A stretch of 64,000 nt of DNA from Methylobacterium sp. W2 (GTDB lineage Bacteria; Pseudomonadota; Alphaproteobacteria; Rhizobiales; Beijerinckiaceae): contig NZ_VMOA01000011.1 in NCBI RefSeq assembly GCF_020662345.1, positions 1 to 64,000 on the forward strand. Reading direction: 5' to 3'. Position numbers and translations under genes: made by a program. Positions within the stretch are counted from its first letter, which is position 1. Each line of letters starts with the position of its first letter. This document shows positions 24,663 through 34,924 of this stretch, piece by piece. Below the pieces are notes generated by a model. That model worked only from the letters and a program-made list of their open reading frames with translations. It did no database searches and was not told the origin of the DNA.

Positions 24663-25829
24663 ATGACAAGCCCCGTCCAGACCCTGTCGAAGTCGCTCAC
24701 CGTGAACGACAATCCCTTCATGAAGCCGATGGAGTGGGTGAGCCTCGCGCTCCTCGCCGCCTTCATCCTCATCGTCCTGCCGGCGACCCTCGACGCGTTC
24801 CGTCTCAACCTGGTGGGCAAGTACCTCACCTACGCCTTCGTGGCGCTCGGCCTCGTCATGTGCTGGGGCTATGCCGGCATCCTGTCTCTCGGACAGGGCG
24901 TGTTCTTCGGGCTCGGCGGCTATTGCATGGCCATGTACCTGAAGCTCGAAGCCTCCAGCGTCGAGAACACCAAGATCCAGTCGACGCCGGGCATCCCGGA
25001 CTTCATGGACTGGAACCAGATCACCGAACTGCCCCTGATGTGGAAGCCGTTCCAGAGTCTGCCGCTGACGCTGATCCTCGTCGTGGCCGTGCCGGTCTTC
25101 TTTGCCTTCGTGATCGGCTTCGCGATGTTCACCCGCCGGGTCGGCGGCACCTACTTCGCCATCATCACCCAGGCCATCGCCGCCATCCTGACGATCCTCA
25201 TCGTCGGCCAGCAGGGCTACACCGGCGGCATCAACGGCATCACCGATCTGCGCACCCTGCACGGCTGGGACATCCGCACCGACAGCGCGAAGTTCATCCT
25301 CTACTTCCTCAATGGCGGGCTGCTCATCGGCTGCATCCTGGCGGCGCAATACGTGAAGAAGGCCAAGCTCGGGCGCATCCTCCTCGCCATGCGCGACAAG
25401 GAGGACCGGGTCCGGTTCTCGGGCTATTCCGTGGCCGGGTTCAAGGTCTTCGCCTTCTGCCTCGCGGCCGGCTTCGCCGCCATCGGTGGGGCGATGTTCA
25501 CCCTGCAGGTGGGGTTCATGTCGCCGTCCTTCGTCGGCATCGTGCCCTCCATCGAGATGGTGATCTACGCCGCCGTCGGCGGGCGCCTGTCGCTGTTCGG
25601 CGCGGTCTGGGGCACGCTTCTGGTCAACTGGGCCAAGACAACCTTCTCGGAGAGCTTCCCCGAACTCTGGCTCTTCGGCCTCGGCGCACTGTTCATCGCC
25701 GTCGTCCTCGCCTTCCCCAACGGTCTCGCCGGCATCTACCGCAGCTATGTCGAGCCTCGGCTCACCCGCAAGGTGAAGGCCCTCGCGCCCGTGGGGGCGC
25801 CCGTCCCCCACGGCACCCCCGCCGAATAG
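24663..25829 (+). CDS. Urea/amide ABC transporter permease (UrtC-like)
   Basis: 388 residues, LivM/UrtC branch. Landmarks are MCWGYAGILSLGQGVFFGLGGYCMAMYLKLE, the insertion QSTPGIPDFMDWNQITELPLMWKPF characteristic of UrtC, RVGGTYFAIITQAIAAILTIL, GQQGYTGGINGITDL and LFGAVWGTLLVNWAKTTFSE. About 10 membrane segments. It begins 13 bases after the UrtB-like gene. Confidence 0.93.
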   Translation: MTSPVQTLSKSLTVNDNPFMKPMEWVSLALLAAFILIVLPATLDAFRLNLVGKYLTYAFVALGLVMCWGYAGILSLGQGVFFGLGGYCMAMYLKLEASSVENTKIQSTPGIPDFMDWNQITELPLMWKPFQSLPLTLILVVAVPVFFAFVIGFAMFTRRVGGTYFAIITQAIAAILTILIVGQQGYTGGINGITDLRTLHGWDIRTDSAKFILYFLNGGLLIGCILAAQYVKKAKLGRILLAMRDKEDRVRFSGYSVAGFKVFAFCLAAGFAAIGGAMFTLQVGFMSPSFVGIVPSIEMVIYAAVGGRLSLFGAVWGTLLVNWAKTTFSESFPELWLFGLGALFIAVVLAFPNGLAGIYRSYVEPRLTRKVKALAPVGAPVPHGTPAE

Positions 25830-25843
25830 GAGCGAGACCCACG

Positions 25844-26629
<786 letters not shown>

Positions 26630-26643
26630 ACAGGACCGGCGCC

Positions 26644-27396
26644 ATGCTTCAGACCAGTTCCGCCTCGGCCCCCCTCCCGCCGGTGACCTCCCTCGGGGGG
26701 CAACCGATGCTGGCGATCCGCGACCTCCATTCGGCCTACGGCCAGAGCGAGGTGCTGCACGGCCTCGACATCAGCATTGCGCCGGGCGAGATCGTCGCCG
26801 TGATGGGCCGCAACGGCATGGGCAAGACCACGCTGATGAAGACCCTGATGGGGATCGTTCCGGTGAAGTCCGGCACCATCACCGTCGACGGCCGGGACAT
26901 CACGGCCCTCAAGAGCCACCAGCGCGTGGCGAGCGGCCTCGCCTACGTGCCGCAGGGCCGGATGATCTTCTCGGCCATGACGGTACAGGAGAATATTGAG
27001 ACGGGCCTCACCGTCACCAAGGAGCGCAAGGTTCCGCAGGACCTCTACACGATGTTCCCGGTCCTGCTGGAGATGAAGGGACGACGCGGCGGCAATCTCT
27101 CCGGCGGCCAGCAGCAGCAACTCGCCATCGCGCGGGCGCTGGCCAGCCGGCCGAAGGTGCTCCTCCTCGACGAGCCGACGGAGGGCATCCAGCCCTCGAT
27201 CATCCGCGAGATGGGACGGACCCTGAAGAAGATCCGCGACGAGCGCGGCCTCTCCATCGTCGTCTCGGAGCAGGTGCTGAGCTTCGCCCTCGACGTCGCC
27301 GACCGGGTGCTGGTCATCGAGAACGGCAACATCGTCCACGAGGCGATGCGGGCCGATATCGACGAGGCACAGGTCGCCCGCTTCCTCTCGGTCTGA
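26644..27396 (+). CDS. Urea/amide ABC transporter ATPase (UrtE-like)
   Basis: 250 residues. Walker A GRNGMGKTT, signature LSGGQQQQLAIARAL, Walker B VLLLDEPTEGIQPSII. GRNGMGKTTLMKTLMG and TEGIQPSII are UrtE-type. The extended N-terminus (about 20 residues of Ser/Pro) is unusual; an internal ATG precedes LAIRDLHSAYGQ. It begins 14 bases after the UrtD-like gene, completing the transporter. Confidence 0.94.
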   Translation: MLQTSSASAPLPPVTSLGGQPMLAIRDLHSAYGQSEVLHGLDISIAPGEIVAVMGRNGMGKTTLMKTLMGIVPVKSGTITVDGRDITALKSHQRVASGLAYVPQGRMIFSAMTVQENIETGLTVTKERKVPQDLYTMFPVLLEMKGRRGGNLSGGQQQQLAIARALASRPKVLLLDEPTEGIQPSIIREMGRTLKKIRDERGLSIVVSEQVLSFALDVADRVLVIENGNIVHEAMRADIDEAQVARFLSV

Positions 27397-27449
27397 TTGC
27401 CGGGGGAGTATCCGCCCGCCGTTCCGCAACACAGCTCCAGGCAGCCCCC

Positions 27450-28466
27450 ATGGCGGATTACGAGATCTTCGAACTCGGCGACTATGTGCTCCAATGCGGC
27501 AAGACGCTGCGCGGGGCCAAGCTCGCCTTCAAGACCTTCGGTACGCTTAACGCGGCCAAGGACAACGCCATCGTCTATCCGACCTGGTATTCGGGCCAGC
27601 ACACGGAGAACGAATGGCTGATCGGGCCGGGCAAGGCTCTCGACCCCGATCAATACTTCATCATCATCCCGAACATGTTCGGCAACGGGCTCTCGTCCTC
27701 GCCGAGCAACACGCCCGCCCCCTGGGACGGGCCGCGCTTTCCCAACGTCACGGCCTACGACAACGTCGTGGCCCAGCACCGTCTGGTGACCGAGCATTTC
27801 GGCATCGAGAAGTTAGTGCTGGTGACCGGCTGGTCGATGGGTGCGCTCCAGACCTACCATTGGGGGGCGCTCTATCCCGACATGGTCCCGCGTATCCTGC
27901 CGTTTCAGGGGTCGGCCAAGTGTTCGCGGCACAATTTCGTCTTCCTCGAAGGGGCGAAAGCAGCACTTCAGGCGGACGCAGCCTTCGCGGAGGGCTGGTA
28001 TACGACGCCGCCGAACAAGGGCCTGCGCGCCTTCGGCCGGGTCTATGCCGGCTGGGGCCTGTCGCAGACCTTCTACCGGATCGAGGCCGACCTGACCCAT
28101 ATGGGCTACGCGTCCCTGGAGGATTTCCTCGTCGGGTTCTGGGAAGGCCTGTTCTACACCCGTGACGCCAACGATCTGCTGGCCATGCTCTGGACCTGGC
28201 AGAACGGCGATATCGGCGCCAATCCGGTCTTCAAGGGCGATACCAAGGCCGCCCTCGCCGCGATCCGCGCCAAGGCGATCCTGATGCCGGCCTCCACCGA
28301 CCTGTATTTCCCGCCGGAGGACAACCGGATCGAGGCGCAATCCATGCCGAACGCCGAGTTGCGGGTGATCGAGACCTGGTGGGGCCATTTCGCCGGCGGT
28401 CCCGGCACCAGCCCCGACGACATCGCCACGCTCGACGCCGCCCTGAAAGAGCTGCTCGCGAGCTGA
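27450..28466 (+). CDS. MetX-like alpha/beta hydrolase in the amide operon
   Basis: 338 residues of the homoserine-acetyltransferase-like alpha/beta fold: FKTFGTLNAAKDNAIVYPTW, DQYFIIIPNMFGNGLSSSPS, nucleophile elbow VTGWSMGALQ (Ser129), an Asp in MPASTDLYFPPED, and the C-terminal His in ETWWGHFAGGP. The full catalytic triad is therefore present. True MetX enzymes are usually longer and sit in methionine loci, so this is more likely a hydrolase of an amide-, nitrile- or ester-type compound handled by the operon. It lies 53 bases after the transporter and 114 before fmdA, same strand. Substrate unknown. Confidence 0.88.
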   Translation: MADYEIFELGDYVLQCGKTLRGAKLAFKTFGTLNAAKDNAIVYPTWYSGQHTENEWLIGPGKALDPDQYFIIIPNMFGNGLSSSPSNTPAPWDGPRFPNVTAYDNVVAQHRLVTEHFGIEKLVLVTGWSMGALQTYHWGALYPDMVPRILPFQGSAKCSRHNFVFLEGAKAALQADAAFAEGWYTTPPNKGLRAFGRVYAGWGLSQTFYRIEADLTHMGYASLEDFLVGFWEGLFYTRDANDLLAMLWTWQNGDIGANPVFKGDTKAALAAIRAKAILMPASTDLYFPPEDNRIEAQSMPNAELRVIETWWGHFAGGPGTSPDDIATLDAALKELLAS

Positions 28467-28580
28467 ACGCCGGGCAGCGCCGCCAAGGGCGCCGCCGGCC
28501 ATCGTCCACGGCCCGCCGGATGAGCCGGCCGGCCCAAACGGGGCGCACGCCCCGGTCACGCCAGAGGGAGTCGAACAACG

Positions 28581-29810
28581 ATGGCTGAGACCCTGATCAA
28601 GGTCGACCTGACCCAGTCGGCCTACGACAACGACATGGTCCACAACCGCTGGCACCCGGACATTCCGATGGTGGCCATGGTCAAACCCGGCGACGACTTC
28701 ATCGTCGAGACTTACGACTGGACCGGCGGCTTCATCAAGAACAACGATTCCGCCGACGACGTGCGCGACATCGACCTGTCGATCGTCCACTTCCTCTCCG
28801 GCCCCATCGGCGTCGAGGGCGCCGAGCCCGGCGACCTCCTGGTGGTCGATCTGCTGGACATCGGTGCCAAGCCCGAGAGCCAGTGGGGATTCAACGGCTT
28901 CTTCTCCAAGAAGAATGGCGGTGGCTTCCTCGACGAACACTTCCCCCAGGCCCAGAAGTCGATCTGGGATTTCGAGGGCATGTTCACCAAGTCGCGCCAC
29001 ATCCCCGGCGTGCGCTTCCCCGGCCTGATCCATCCCGGCTTGATCGGCTGTCTGCCCGATCCGAAGATGCTGGAGACCTGGAACACCCGCGAGAAGGCAC
29101 TCTACGACACCAATCCGGGCCGGGTGCCGGCGCTCGCAACCCTGCCCTTCGGCCCCACCGCCCATATGGGCCGGCTCCAGGGCGAGGCGAAGGACAAGGC
29201 TGCGGCCGAAGGCGCCCGCACGGTGCCGGGCCGCGAGCATGGCGGCAATTGCGACATCAAGGATCTATCGCGCGGCTCGAAGATCTACTTCCCCGTCTAC
29301 GTACCGGGGGCGGGCCTTTCCATGGGCGATCTGCATTTCAGCCAGGGCGACGGCGAGATCACCTTCTGCGGCGCCATCGAGATGGCGGGCTGGGTCCATC
29401 TCAAGGTCAGCCTGATCAAGGACGGCATGTCGAAATACGGGATCAAGAACCCGATCTTCAAGCCGTCGCCGATGACGCCCAAATTCGACGACCACCTGAT
29501 CTTCGAGGGCATCTCCGTCGACGAGTACGGCAAGCAGCATTACCTCGACGTCACCGTGGCCTACCGCCAGGCTTGCCTCAACGCCATCGAATACCTGAAG
29601 AAGTTCGGCTATTCGGGCGCCCAGGCCTACTCGATCCTCGGCACCGCCCCGGTCCAGGGCCACATTTCCGGCGTCGTCGACATCCCCAACGCCTGCGCCA
29701 CGCTGTGGATTCCGACGAAGATCTTCGACTTCGACATCAATCCGGGTGCCGACGGGCCGATCAAGCATATCGACGGCTCGATCCAGATGCCGCTCTCGCC
29801 GGATCTTTGA
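28581..29810 (+). CDS. fmdA: Formamidase, FmdA/AmdA acetamidase-formamidase family
   Basis: 409 residues, full family length. Landmarks are KVDLTQSAYDNDMVHNRWHPDIPMV at the N-terminus, DWTGGFIKNNDSADDVRDIDLS, RFPGLIHPGLIGCLPD, GREHGGNCDIKDLSRGSKIYFPV, GLSMGDLHFSQGDGEITFCGAIEM and AYSILGTAPVQGHISGVVD. These are the metal-dependent formamidase motifs first described in Methylophilus methylotrophus. The enzyme hydrolyses formamide to formate and ammonia in the cytoplasm. It sits downstream of the matching transporter and upstream of fmdB and amiE, so formamide would supply nitrogen and, through formate, reducing power. Confidence 0.96.
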   Translation: MAETLIKVDLTQSAYDNDMVHNRWHPDIPMVAMVKPGDDFIVETYDWTGGFIKNNDSADDVRDIDLSIVHFLSGPIGVEGAEPGDLLVVDLLDIGAKPESQWGFNGFFSKKNGGGFLDEHFPQAQKSIWDFEGMFTKSRHIPGVRFPGLIHPGLIGCLPDPKMLETWNTREKALYDTNPGRVPALATLPFGPTAHMGRLQGEAKDKAAAEGARTVPGREHGGNCDIKDLSRGSKIYFPVYVPGAGLSMGDLHFSQGDGEITFCGAIEMAGWVHLKVSLIKDGMSKYGIKNPIFKPSPMTPKFDDHLIFEGISVDEYGKQHYLDVTVAYRQACLNAIEYLKKFGYSGAQAYSILGTAPVQGHISGVVDIPNACATLWIPTKIFDFDINPGADGPIKHIDGSIQMPLSPDL

Positions 29811-29830
29811 TCCACCCTCCAGCCCGGCGC

Positions 29831-29862
29831 GGGCCCCCTCTCCCAAACGGGAGAGGGGGCCC
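29831..29862. repeat. Perfect 14-bp hairpin between fmdA and fmdB
   Basis: GGGCCCCCTCTCCC (29831-29844) and GGGAGAGGGGGCCC (29849-29862) with a 4-base AAAC loop. No T run follows, so simple intrinsic termination is unlikely. It may be an mRNA-stability or attenuation element, or an instance of the CCCTCTCC repeat family. Confidence 0.75.
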
Positions 29863-29927
29863 GTCGCGACCATGCCCGACGCGGCGATTACTTGGATCGC
29901 GCCTGATTCCCGATCGAAGAGGCCCCG

Positions 29928-30245
29928 ATGCCCGTCTACGATTATGCCTGCGACGCCTGCGGGCCCTTCACGGTGCTGCGCCCGATGGCGCAGTTCAAGG
30001 ACCCGCATGACTGCCCCGATTGCGGGTCGTCCTGCGGCCGCGCCTTCCTCACCGCGCCCAACCTCGCCTCCATGGATGCGGGACGGCGCAAGGCCCATGC
30101 GGTCAACGAGCGGAGCGCGCACGCGCCCCGCAAGTCATCGGGGCACGGGGCCGGCTGCGGCTGCTGCTCGGGGACGTCGAAAACCAAGCAACCGGCGGCC
30201 GCGAAAAGCTTCCCCAACGCGCGGCCGTGGATGATCAGCCACTGA
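29928..30245 (+). CDS. fmdB: FmdB-type zinc-ribbon regulatory protein
   Basis: 105 residues. [20 protein letters not shown], then [13 protein letters not shown], is the FmdB/CxxC zinc ribbon (Cys8, Cys11, then CPDC). The tail holds GAGCGCCSG, a second Cys cluster. In Methylophilus FmdB was proposed as a regulator of formamidase expression; the precise role is not established. It lies between fmdA and amiE on the same strand. Confidence 0.92.
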   Translation: MPVYDYACDACGPFTVLRPMAQFKDPHDCPDCGSSCGRAFLTAPNLASMDAGRRKAHAVNERSAHAPRKSSGHGAGCGCCSGTSKTKQPAAAKSFPNARPWMISH

Positions 30246-30259
30246 CCGCTGGGCGCCTA

Positions 30260-30287
30260 CCCCTCTCCCCGCGTGCGGGGAGAGGGG
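30260..30287. repeat. Perfect 13-bp palindrome between fmdB and amiE
   Basis: CCCCTCTCCCCGC (30260-30272) and GCGGGGAGAGGGG (30275-30287) with a 2-base loop. Same repeat class as those at 39.9 and 57.8 kb. It lies 25 bases before the amiE start. Confidence 0.75.
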
Positions 30288-30312
30288 ACGCACACAACAG
30301 GAGGAACACCCC

Positions 30313-31341
30313 ATGATGCACGGCGACATTTCCTCGAGCAACGACAGCGTCGGCGTCGCGGTCGTCAACTATAAGATGCCGCGTCTCCACACCAAGGCGG
30401 ACGTCTTGGAGAACGCGCGGAAGATCGCCGACATGGTGGTGGGCATGAAGTCCGGCCTTCCCGGCATGGACCTCGTGATCTTCCCCGAATACTCCACCCA
30501 CGGCATCATGTATGACAGCGGAGAGATGTACGACACCGCCTCCGCCGTGCCCGGCGAGGAGACGGCGATCTTCGCGCAAGCCTGCCGTAAGGCGAAGGTC
30601 TGGGGCGTGTTCTCGCTCACCGGCGAGCGCCACGAGGAGCATCCGAACAAGGCGCCCTACAACACCCTTATCCTGATGAACGACCAGGGCGAGATCGTGC
30701 AGAAATACCGCAAGATCATGCCCTGGACCCCGATCGAGGGCTGGTATCCGGGCGATTGCACCTATGTCTCGGACGGGCCGAAAGGCCTCAAGATCAGCCT
30801 GATCATCTGCGACGACGGCAATTATCCCGAGATCTGGCGCGACTGCGCCATGCGCGGCGCCGAACTCATCATCCGCTGCCAGGGCTACATGTATCCGGCC
30901 AAGGAGCAGCAGATCCTGATGTCGAAGGCGATGGCGTTCGCCAACAACACCTATGTGGCCGTGGCCAACGCGGCGGGTTTCGACGGCGTCTATAGCTATT
31001 TCGGCCATTCGGCGATCATCGGCTTCGACGGCCGGACGCTCGGCGAATGCGGCACCGAGGAGATGGGCATTCAATATGCCGCCCTCTCGAAATTCCTCAT
31101 CCGCGATGCCCGCGCCAACATGCAGTCGGAGAACCACCTCTTCAAGCTGCTGCACCGTGGCTATACGGGCATGATCAACTCCAAGGAGAACGAGCCCGGC
31201 AAGGCCGATTGCCCCTACGATTTCTATCGCCGCTGGATCGAGGATCCCGCCGGCACCCGCGAGGCGGTCCGCGCCATCACCCGCCCCGATCTCGGCACGC
31301 CGGAATGCCCCATCGCGGGCATCCCCAACGGGGCCGAATAG
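30313..31341 (+). CDS. amiE: Aliphatic amidase
   Basis: 342 residues, collinear with Pseudomonas aeruginosa AmiE ([20 protein letters not shown]). The nitrilase-fold triad falls at the same positions: Glu59 (FPEYS), Lys134 (KYRKIMPW), Cys166 ([10 protein letters not shown]). It hydrolyses short aliphatic amides (acetamide, propionamide, acrylamide, less well formamide) to the acid and ammonia. It is the last gene of the operon, so the locus pairs a formamide-specific enzyme with a broader amidase. No amiR/amiC genes are present; the fused permease-kinase and LuxR regulator probably replace them (inference). Confidence 0.96.
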   Translation: MMHGDISSSNDSVGVAVVNYKMPRLHTKADVLENARKIADMVVGMKSGLPGMDLVIFPEYSTHGIMYDSGEMYDTASAVPGEETAIFAQACRKAKVWGVFSLTGERHEEHPNKAPYNTLILMNDQGEIVQKYRKIMPWTPIEGWYPGDCTYVSDGPKGLKISLIICDDGNYPEIWRDCAMRGAELIIRCQGYMYPAKEQQILMSKAMAFANNTYVAVANAAGFDGVYSYFGHSAIIGFDGRTLGECGTEEMGIQYAALSKFLIRDARANMQSENHLFKLLHRGYTGMINSKENEPGKADCPYDFYRRWIEDPAGTREAVRAITRPDLGTPECPIAGIPNGAE

Positions 31342-31360
31342 GACGTCGCCAAGACGAGGC

Positions 31361-31394
31361 CTCGGTGAGCCCGATATGGGCCGGGCTCACCGAG
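31361..31394. terminator. Candidate bidirectional terminator
   Basis: CTCGGTGAGCCCG (31361-31373) and CGGGCTCACCGAG (31382-31394) form a perfect 13-bp stem with an 8-base loop between convergent amiE and the HWE kinase gene. Position and symmetry suggest termination in both directions, although T runs are weak. Confidence 0.65.
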
Positions 31395-31410
31395 CCTTGG
31401 TAGAACGAGA

Positions 31411-33111
31411 TCAGTGGAAGCGGGTGACCGGCGCTGTCTCGATCGGCACGTCGATGCGGCAGCGCAGGCCTTCGGCGAGGAAATCGAGTTCGACCGAACC
31501 TGCGAGTTCGCGGGCGATGCCGCCGGTGATGAGGCGGGTGCCGAAGCCGCGGCGCTTGGGCTGCGCCACCGCCGGGCCGCCGCGCTCCCGCCACTCGATC
31601 TCCAGGCGGCGCCCGCCCATTCCGTCCTCGACGACGCGCCAGATCACCGACAGGCGGCCCTGGGTCCCCGACAAGGCACCGTATTTCGCGGCATTGGTGG
31701 TGAGTTCGTGGGCGGTCATCCCCAGGGCCAGGACGTAGCGCGGCGGCAGGTCGATATCGGGGCCGTCGAGCTCCATGTGGTCCGCCGAGCTGCGGTAGGG
31801 GCTGAGCTCGTTCTCGAGCACGGCCCGGAGCGGCGCGCCGGTCCAGTCGTCGCGGGTCAGGAGATCGTGGGTCTTCGACAGGGCGAGGATGCGGCCCTCC
31901 AGCTGCGCCGCCTGCCCCTCGCCGCCGCGCGATTGCCGGGCGAGGGACTGCACCGTGGCGAGGGTGTTCTTCACTCTGTGATTCAGCTCGTGCATCATCG
32001 TCACCTGCTGCTCCTGCAGGCTGCGCGTGCGTTCGAGTTCGGCCCGCAGCCCGTCCTCGTGCTTCTCCAGCCCGGCGGCCATGGCGTCGAAGGCCTGGCC
32101 GAGCTGGCCGAATTCGGAGCGGCCCGTCAGGCCCGACCGCGCGAAGAGCTGCCCTGAGCGCCAGGCGCGGGAGGCCTTCAGCAGGCGCCGCACCGGCTTG
32201 CGGATGAAGACGCGACCGCCGATGAGCGCCGCGACGATGGCGACCAGCGTCCCGAGGAAGATCAGGATCACCCCGCGCCGGGTCGCCGCGTCGATATCGG
32301 CGAAGGCGGTGTCGCGGGCGAGGCCCACGGCGACGGTCATCCCGTCGAGGGCGCCGCCGGGATGAACCACGCCGGTGATGCGGCGGACGCCATCGAGGCC
32401 GGGCATCTCGCCGACGCTGCCTTCGGTATCCGCCTTGCTCAGGTCGGACGCGAAGGCCGCCGGCATCGCCTTGCCGACCCAGGAGCCGAGGTCGGGATTC
32501 TGGACGATGATCGTACCGCTGCGGTCGGCCACCGTGACGGCGGCGTCCTTCGGCAGGCCGGCATGGGCCAGGCGATCACCGAGCCAGGCGGGATCGAAGC
32601 CGAAGATCAGCAGGCCGGAGGATTTGGCGTCGGAATCCCGGATCGGATAGGCGAATTGGATGGTGGGAACCCCGCTGCCGCGGCCGAGTACGTACTCGCC
32701 GATCACCGGCACGCCCGACACCATCGCCTTCTGGAAGTAGGTCCGGTCGCCGATGGAATAGGCGCCTTGTTCCATCCCGCGGCTGTTGCAGACCAGACGA
32801 CCCTCGGCATCCGCCACGATGAGGATCGTCGCCCCCGAAAGCTTGCGGATGATCGAGCGCAGGAAGCTGGTGCAGCCCGCGGCCTCCTGATCGCGGATGA
32901 ACGGAGCCTCCGCGAGGATGTCGAGGAGCTGGCGCATCCCGCCGGCGAATTGGGTGAGATCCTCCGAGACCGCGTGGGCGTTGCGCAGGGCCGAGGCCGT
33001 CACGGCATCCTCGCGGGCGCTGCGCAGGGCATGCTCGTTGAAGCTCTGGACCGCGATGGCGGGGACGAGGGCGAGCACGACCAGCGCCACGATACGGGAG
33101 GTGAGCGTCAT
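31411..33111 (-). CDS. HWE-family sensor histidine kinase
   Basis: 566 residues. Membrane segment 5-22, a periplasmic Cache-like sensor region 23-275 (QLLDILAEAPFIRDQEAAGC, YSIGDRTYFQKAMVSGVPVI), second membrane segment about 278-300, HAMP-like 301-350. The kinase core has His378 in HELNHRVKNTLATVQSLARQ, Asn box HELTTNAAKYGALS, and the IEWRERGG that names the HWE family, followed by GFGTRLI. HWE kinases are frequent in Hyphomicrobiales and often feed stress or nutrient pathways. It has no partner regulator beside it. Convergent to amiE, so a link to amide sensing is possible but unproven. Confidence 0.92.
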   Translation of the reverse strand: MTLTSRIVALVVLALVPAIAVQSFNEHALRSAREDAVTASALRNAHAVSEDLTQFAGGMRQLLDILAEAPFIRDQEAAGCTSFLRSIIRKLSGATILIVADAEGRLVCNSRGMEQGAYSIGDRTYFQKAMVSGVPVIGEYVLGRGSGVPTIQFAYPIRDSDAKSSGLLIFGFDPAWLGDRLAHAGLPKDAAVTVADRSGTIIVQNPDLGSWVGKAMPAAFASDLSKADTEGSVGEMPGLDGVRRITGVVHPGGALDGMTVAVGLARDTAFADIDAATRRGVILIFLGTLVAIVAALIGGRVFIRKPVRRLLKASRAWRSGQLFARSGLTGRSEFGQLGQAFDAMAAGLEKHEDGLRAELERTRSLQEQQVTMMHELNHRVKNTLATVQSLARQSRGGEGQAAQLEGRILALSKTHDLLTRDDWTGAPLRAVLENELSPYRSSADHMELDGPDIDLPPRYVLALGMTAHELTTNAAKYGALSGTQGRLSVIWRVVEDGMGGRRLEIEWRERGGPAVAQPKRRGFGTRLITGGIARELAGSVELDFLAEGLRCRIDVPIETAPVTRFH

Positions 33112-33356
33112 GACGGGGGTCGGCCAAGGGGGAGGTGTCAGCCACGCGGACCCGGCTCGGCAGGCCGAATCAGCTTGGCCATATACTGTATGCCTGACTT
33201 GCCGGACCAGCCGTATCGGTAATTTGGCACGGCGCCGGGATTTCTCCGTGACGGTGAACGCTCAAACGTCCGTGTTGAGGCTGGACCAGCGCTGCGCCTG
33301 CGGCCACAACCACGCCAGTGTGACAACCCCGAGCGTGACAACCCGAGGAAGACGAC

Positions 33357-34244
33357 ATGAGCGACCGCATCACTCTCAAGGCCGGCGACGGCACCGTGGC
33401 GGTGGTCTCGTCGGCCGGTGCCGAGCCCGTCTCCTGGCAGGTGGGCGGCCGCGAGTATCTCTGGAGCGGGGATCCGGCGCATTGGAACCGGCATGCGCCC
33501 TGGCTCTTCCCGGTGGTCGGCGCCTCGTCCGGCGGCGTGGTCCGGGTGGACGGCATGGCCTATCCGATGGGCCAGCACGGCTTTGCCCGCGACCTGCCCT
33601 TCACGATCGTCTCGCAGAGCGACGACACCGTCACCCTGCGCCTCACCGAGAACGAGGCGACGCGCGCCCGCTACCCCTATTCGTTCCAGCTCGACATCAC
33701 CACGCGGGTCGGCCCGGCCCATCTCGATTTCGAGGTCTGGATGGAGAATACCGATGACGTGCCGCTACCCTACGCGCTAGGCTTCCATCCGGCTTTCCCC
33801 TGGCCCTTCGCCGGTGGCGAGCGCAAGGCCGGAGGCGGCTACGCGGTGGAGTTCGAGCACCCCGAACGGGCGATGGCGCCCGAGGTGGGGGATGGCGGCC
33901 TGCTCCTGCGCCGGGAACGGCCGTTTCCCCTCGAAGGTCGCATCCTGCCCCTCGATCCGGACCTATTCGCCGAGGCCATCGTCCTGCGCGATGCGGCGAG
34001 CGCGCGGATGCGCTTCACCGCGCCCGATGGCAGCGCCATCCGCATGAACGTCTCGGATTTCCCGCATCTCGCCATCTGGACGAAGCCCACCGCGCCGTTC
34101 CTGTCCCTGGAATGCTGGACCGGTTACGCCGATTGGGCCGGCTTCGGCGGCGACCTGACCGATCGGGATTCGCAGCGCCTCATCGCCCCCGGCCAGCGTG
34201 CCCGCCACGGGGTCAGCCTCACCCTGGAAGGTCCGCGCTCATGA
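33357..34244 (+). CDS. Aldose 1-epimerase-family protein
   Basis: 295 residues of the galactose-mutarotase-like beta fold: GAEPVSWQVGGREYLWSGDP, HAPWLFPVVG, HGFARDLPFTI, ALGFHPAFPWPF with the catalytic-type His, and FLSLECWTGYADW at the C-terminus. The family interconverts sugar anomers; the LacX/YeaD-like members act on undefined aldoses. The stop overlaps the tenA start (ATGA), so the two are coupled, an association without an obvious biochemical reason. Confidence 0.88.
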   Translation: MSDRITLKAGDGTVAVVSSAGAEPVSWQVGGREYLWSGDPAHWNRHAPWLFPVVGASSGGVVRVDGMAYPMGQHGFARDLPFTIVSQSDDTVTLRLTENEATRARYPYSFQLDITTRVGPAHLDFEVWMENTDDVPLPYALGFHPAFPWPFAGGERKAGGGYAVEFEHPERAMAPEVGDGGLLLRRERPFPLEGRILPLDPDLFAEAIVLRDAASARMRFTAPDGSAIRMNVSDFPHLAIWTKPTAPFLSLECWTGYADWAGFGGDLTDRDSQRLIAPGQRARHGVSLTLEGPRS

Positions 34245-34924
34245 TCCGCCCCGCTGACGAGAACGGCTTTGCGGCCGAAGCCTGGGCGCGGAACGCGCGA
34301 GCCTACGAGACCATCCGCACCATGCCGTTCAACGCGGAACTCGCCGCCGGCACCCTCGGCGAGGCCCGCTTCCGCCACTACATCCTGCAGGACGCGCATT
34401 ACCTCATCGGCTTCGGACGGGCCCTGGCACTGGCCGCGGCGAAGTCGCCCGAGCCCGAGGGCATCGTGCAGTTCGCGAAAGCCGCCGAGACGGCCATTGT
34501 GGTCGAGCGCTCGCTCCATGGCGGGTTCTTCCGGGATTACGGCATCTCGGCAGAGACCTTCGCCGCCACGCCGCTGTCGCCCCCTTGCGACCACTACGTG
34601 TCCTATCTCCTCGCCACGGCCTACGGCGAACCCTACGAGGTGCTGGTCGCGGCGCTGCTGCCGTGCTTCTGGATCTATGCCGAGATCGGCACCGACATCC
34701 TGTCGCGGGCGGGCGCCGGCAATCCCTACGCCGCCTGGATCGACACCTATGCCGGCGAGGAATTCGGCACCGCCGTCGCCGAGATGATCGCGGCTACGGA
34801 CGCCGCGGCGCTCGGGGTCTCGCCCTCGCTGCGGGCACGGATGCACCGCGCCTTCACCCGCGCGACGCAGCTTGAATGGATGTTCTGGGACGGGGCCTAC
34901 CGCGAGGCGGCCTGGCCGGTCTAA
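34241..34924 (+). CDS. tenA: TenA-family aminopyrimidine aminohydrolase (thiaminase II)
   Basis: 227 residues. The active-site Cys is Cys142 in LLPCFWIYAEIG. Supporting residues lie in FRHYILQDAHYLIGFGRAL and LEWMFWDGAYRE. TenA hydrolyses 4-amino-5-aminomethyl-2-methylpyrimidine to the hydroxymethyl form, salvaging the thiamine pyrimidine. A 4-base overlap couples it to the epimerase gene. Its 3' end overlaps that of the convergent glutamine amidotransferase gene by 4 bases. No thiamine riboswitch is visible upstream. Confidence 0.93.
   Translation: MIRPADENGFAAEAWARNARAYETIRTMPFNAELAAGTLGEARFRHYILQDAHYLIGFGRALALAAAKSPEPEGIVQFAKAAETAIVVERSLHGGFFRDYGISAETFAATPLSPPCDHYVSYLLATAYGEPYEVLVAALLPCFWIYAEIGTDILSRAGAGNPYAAWIDTYAGEEFGTAVAEMIAATDAAALGVSPSLRARMHRAFTRATQLEWMFWDGAYREAAWPV

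Noticed and set aside
27813..29240. 475-codon minus-strand frame across the hydrolase and fmdA genes
   Set aside because: It crosses two well-supported plus-strand genes and has no family resemblance.
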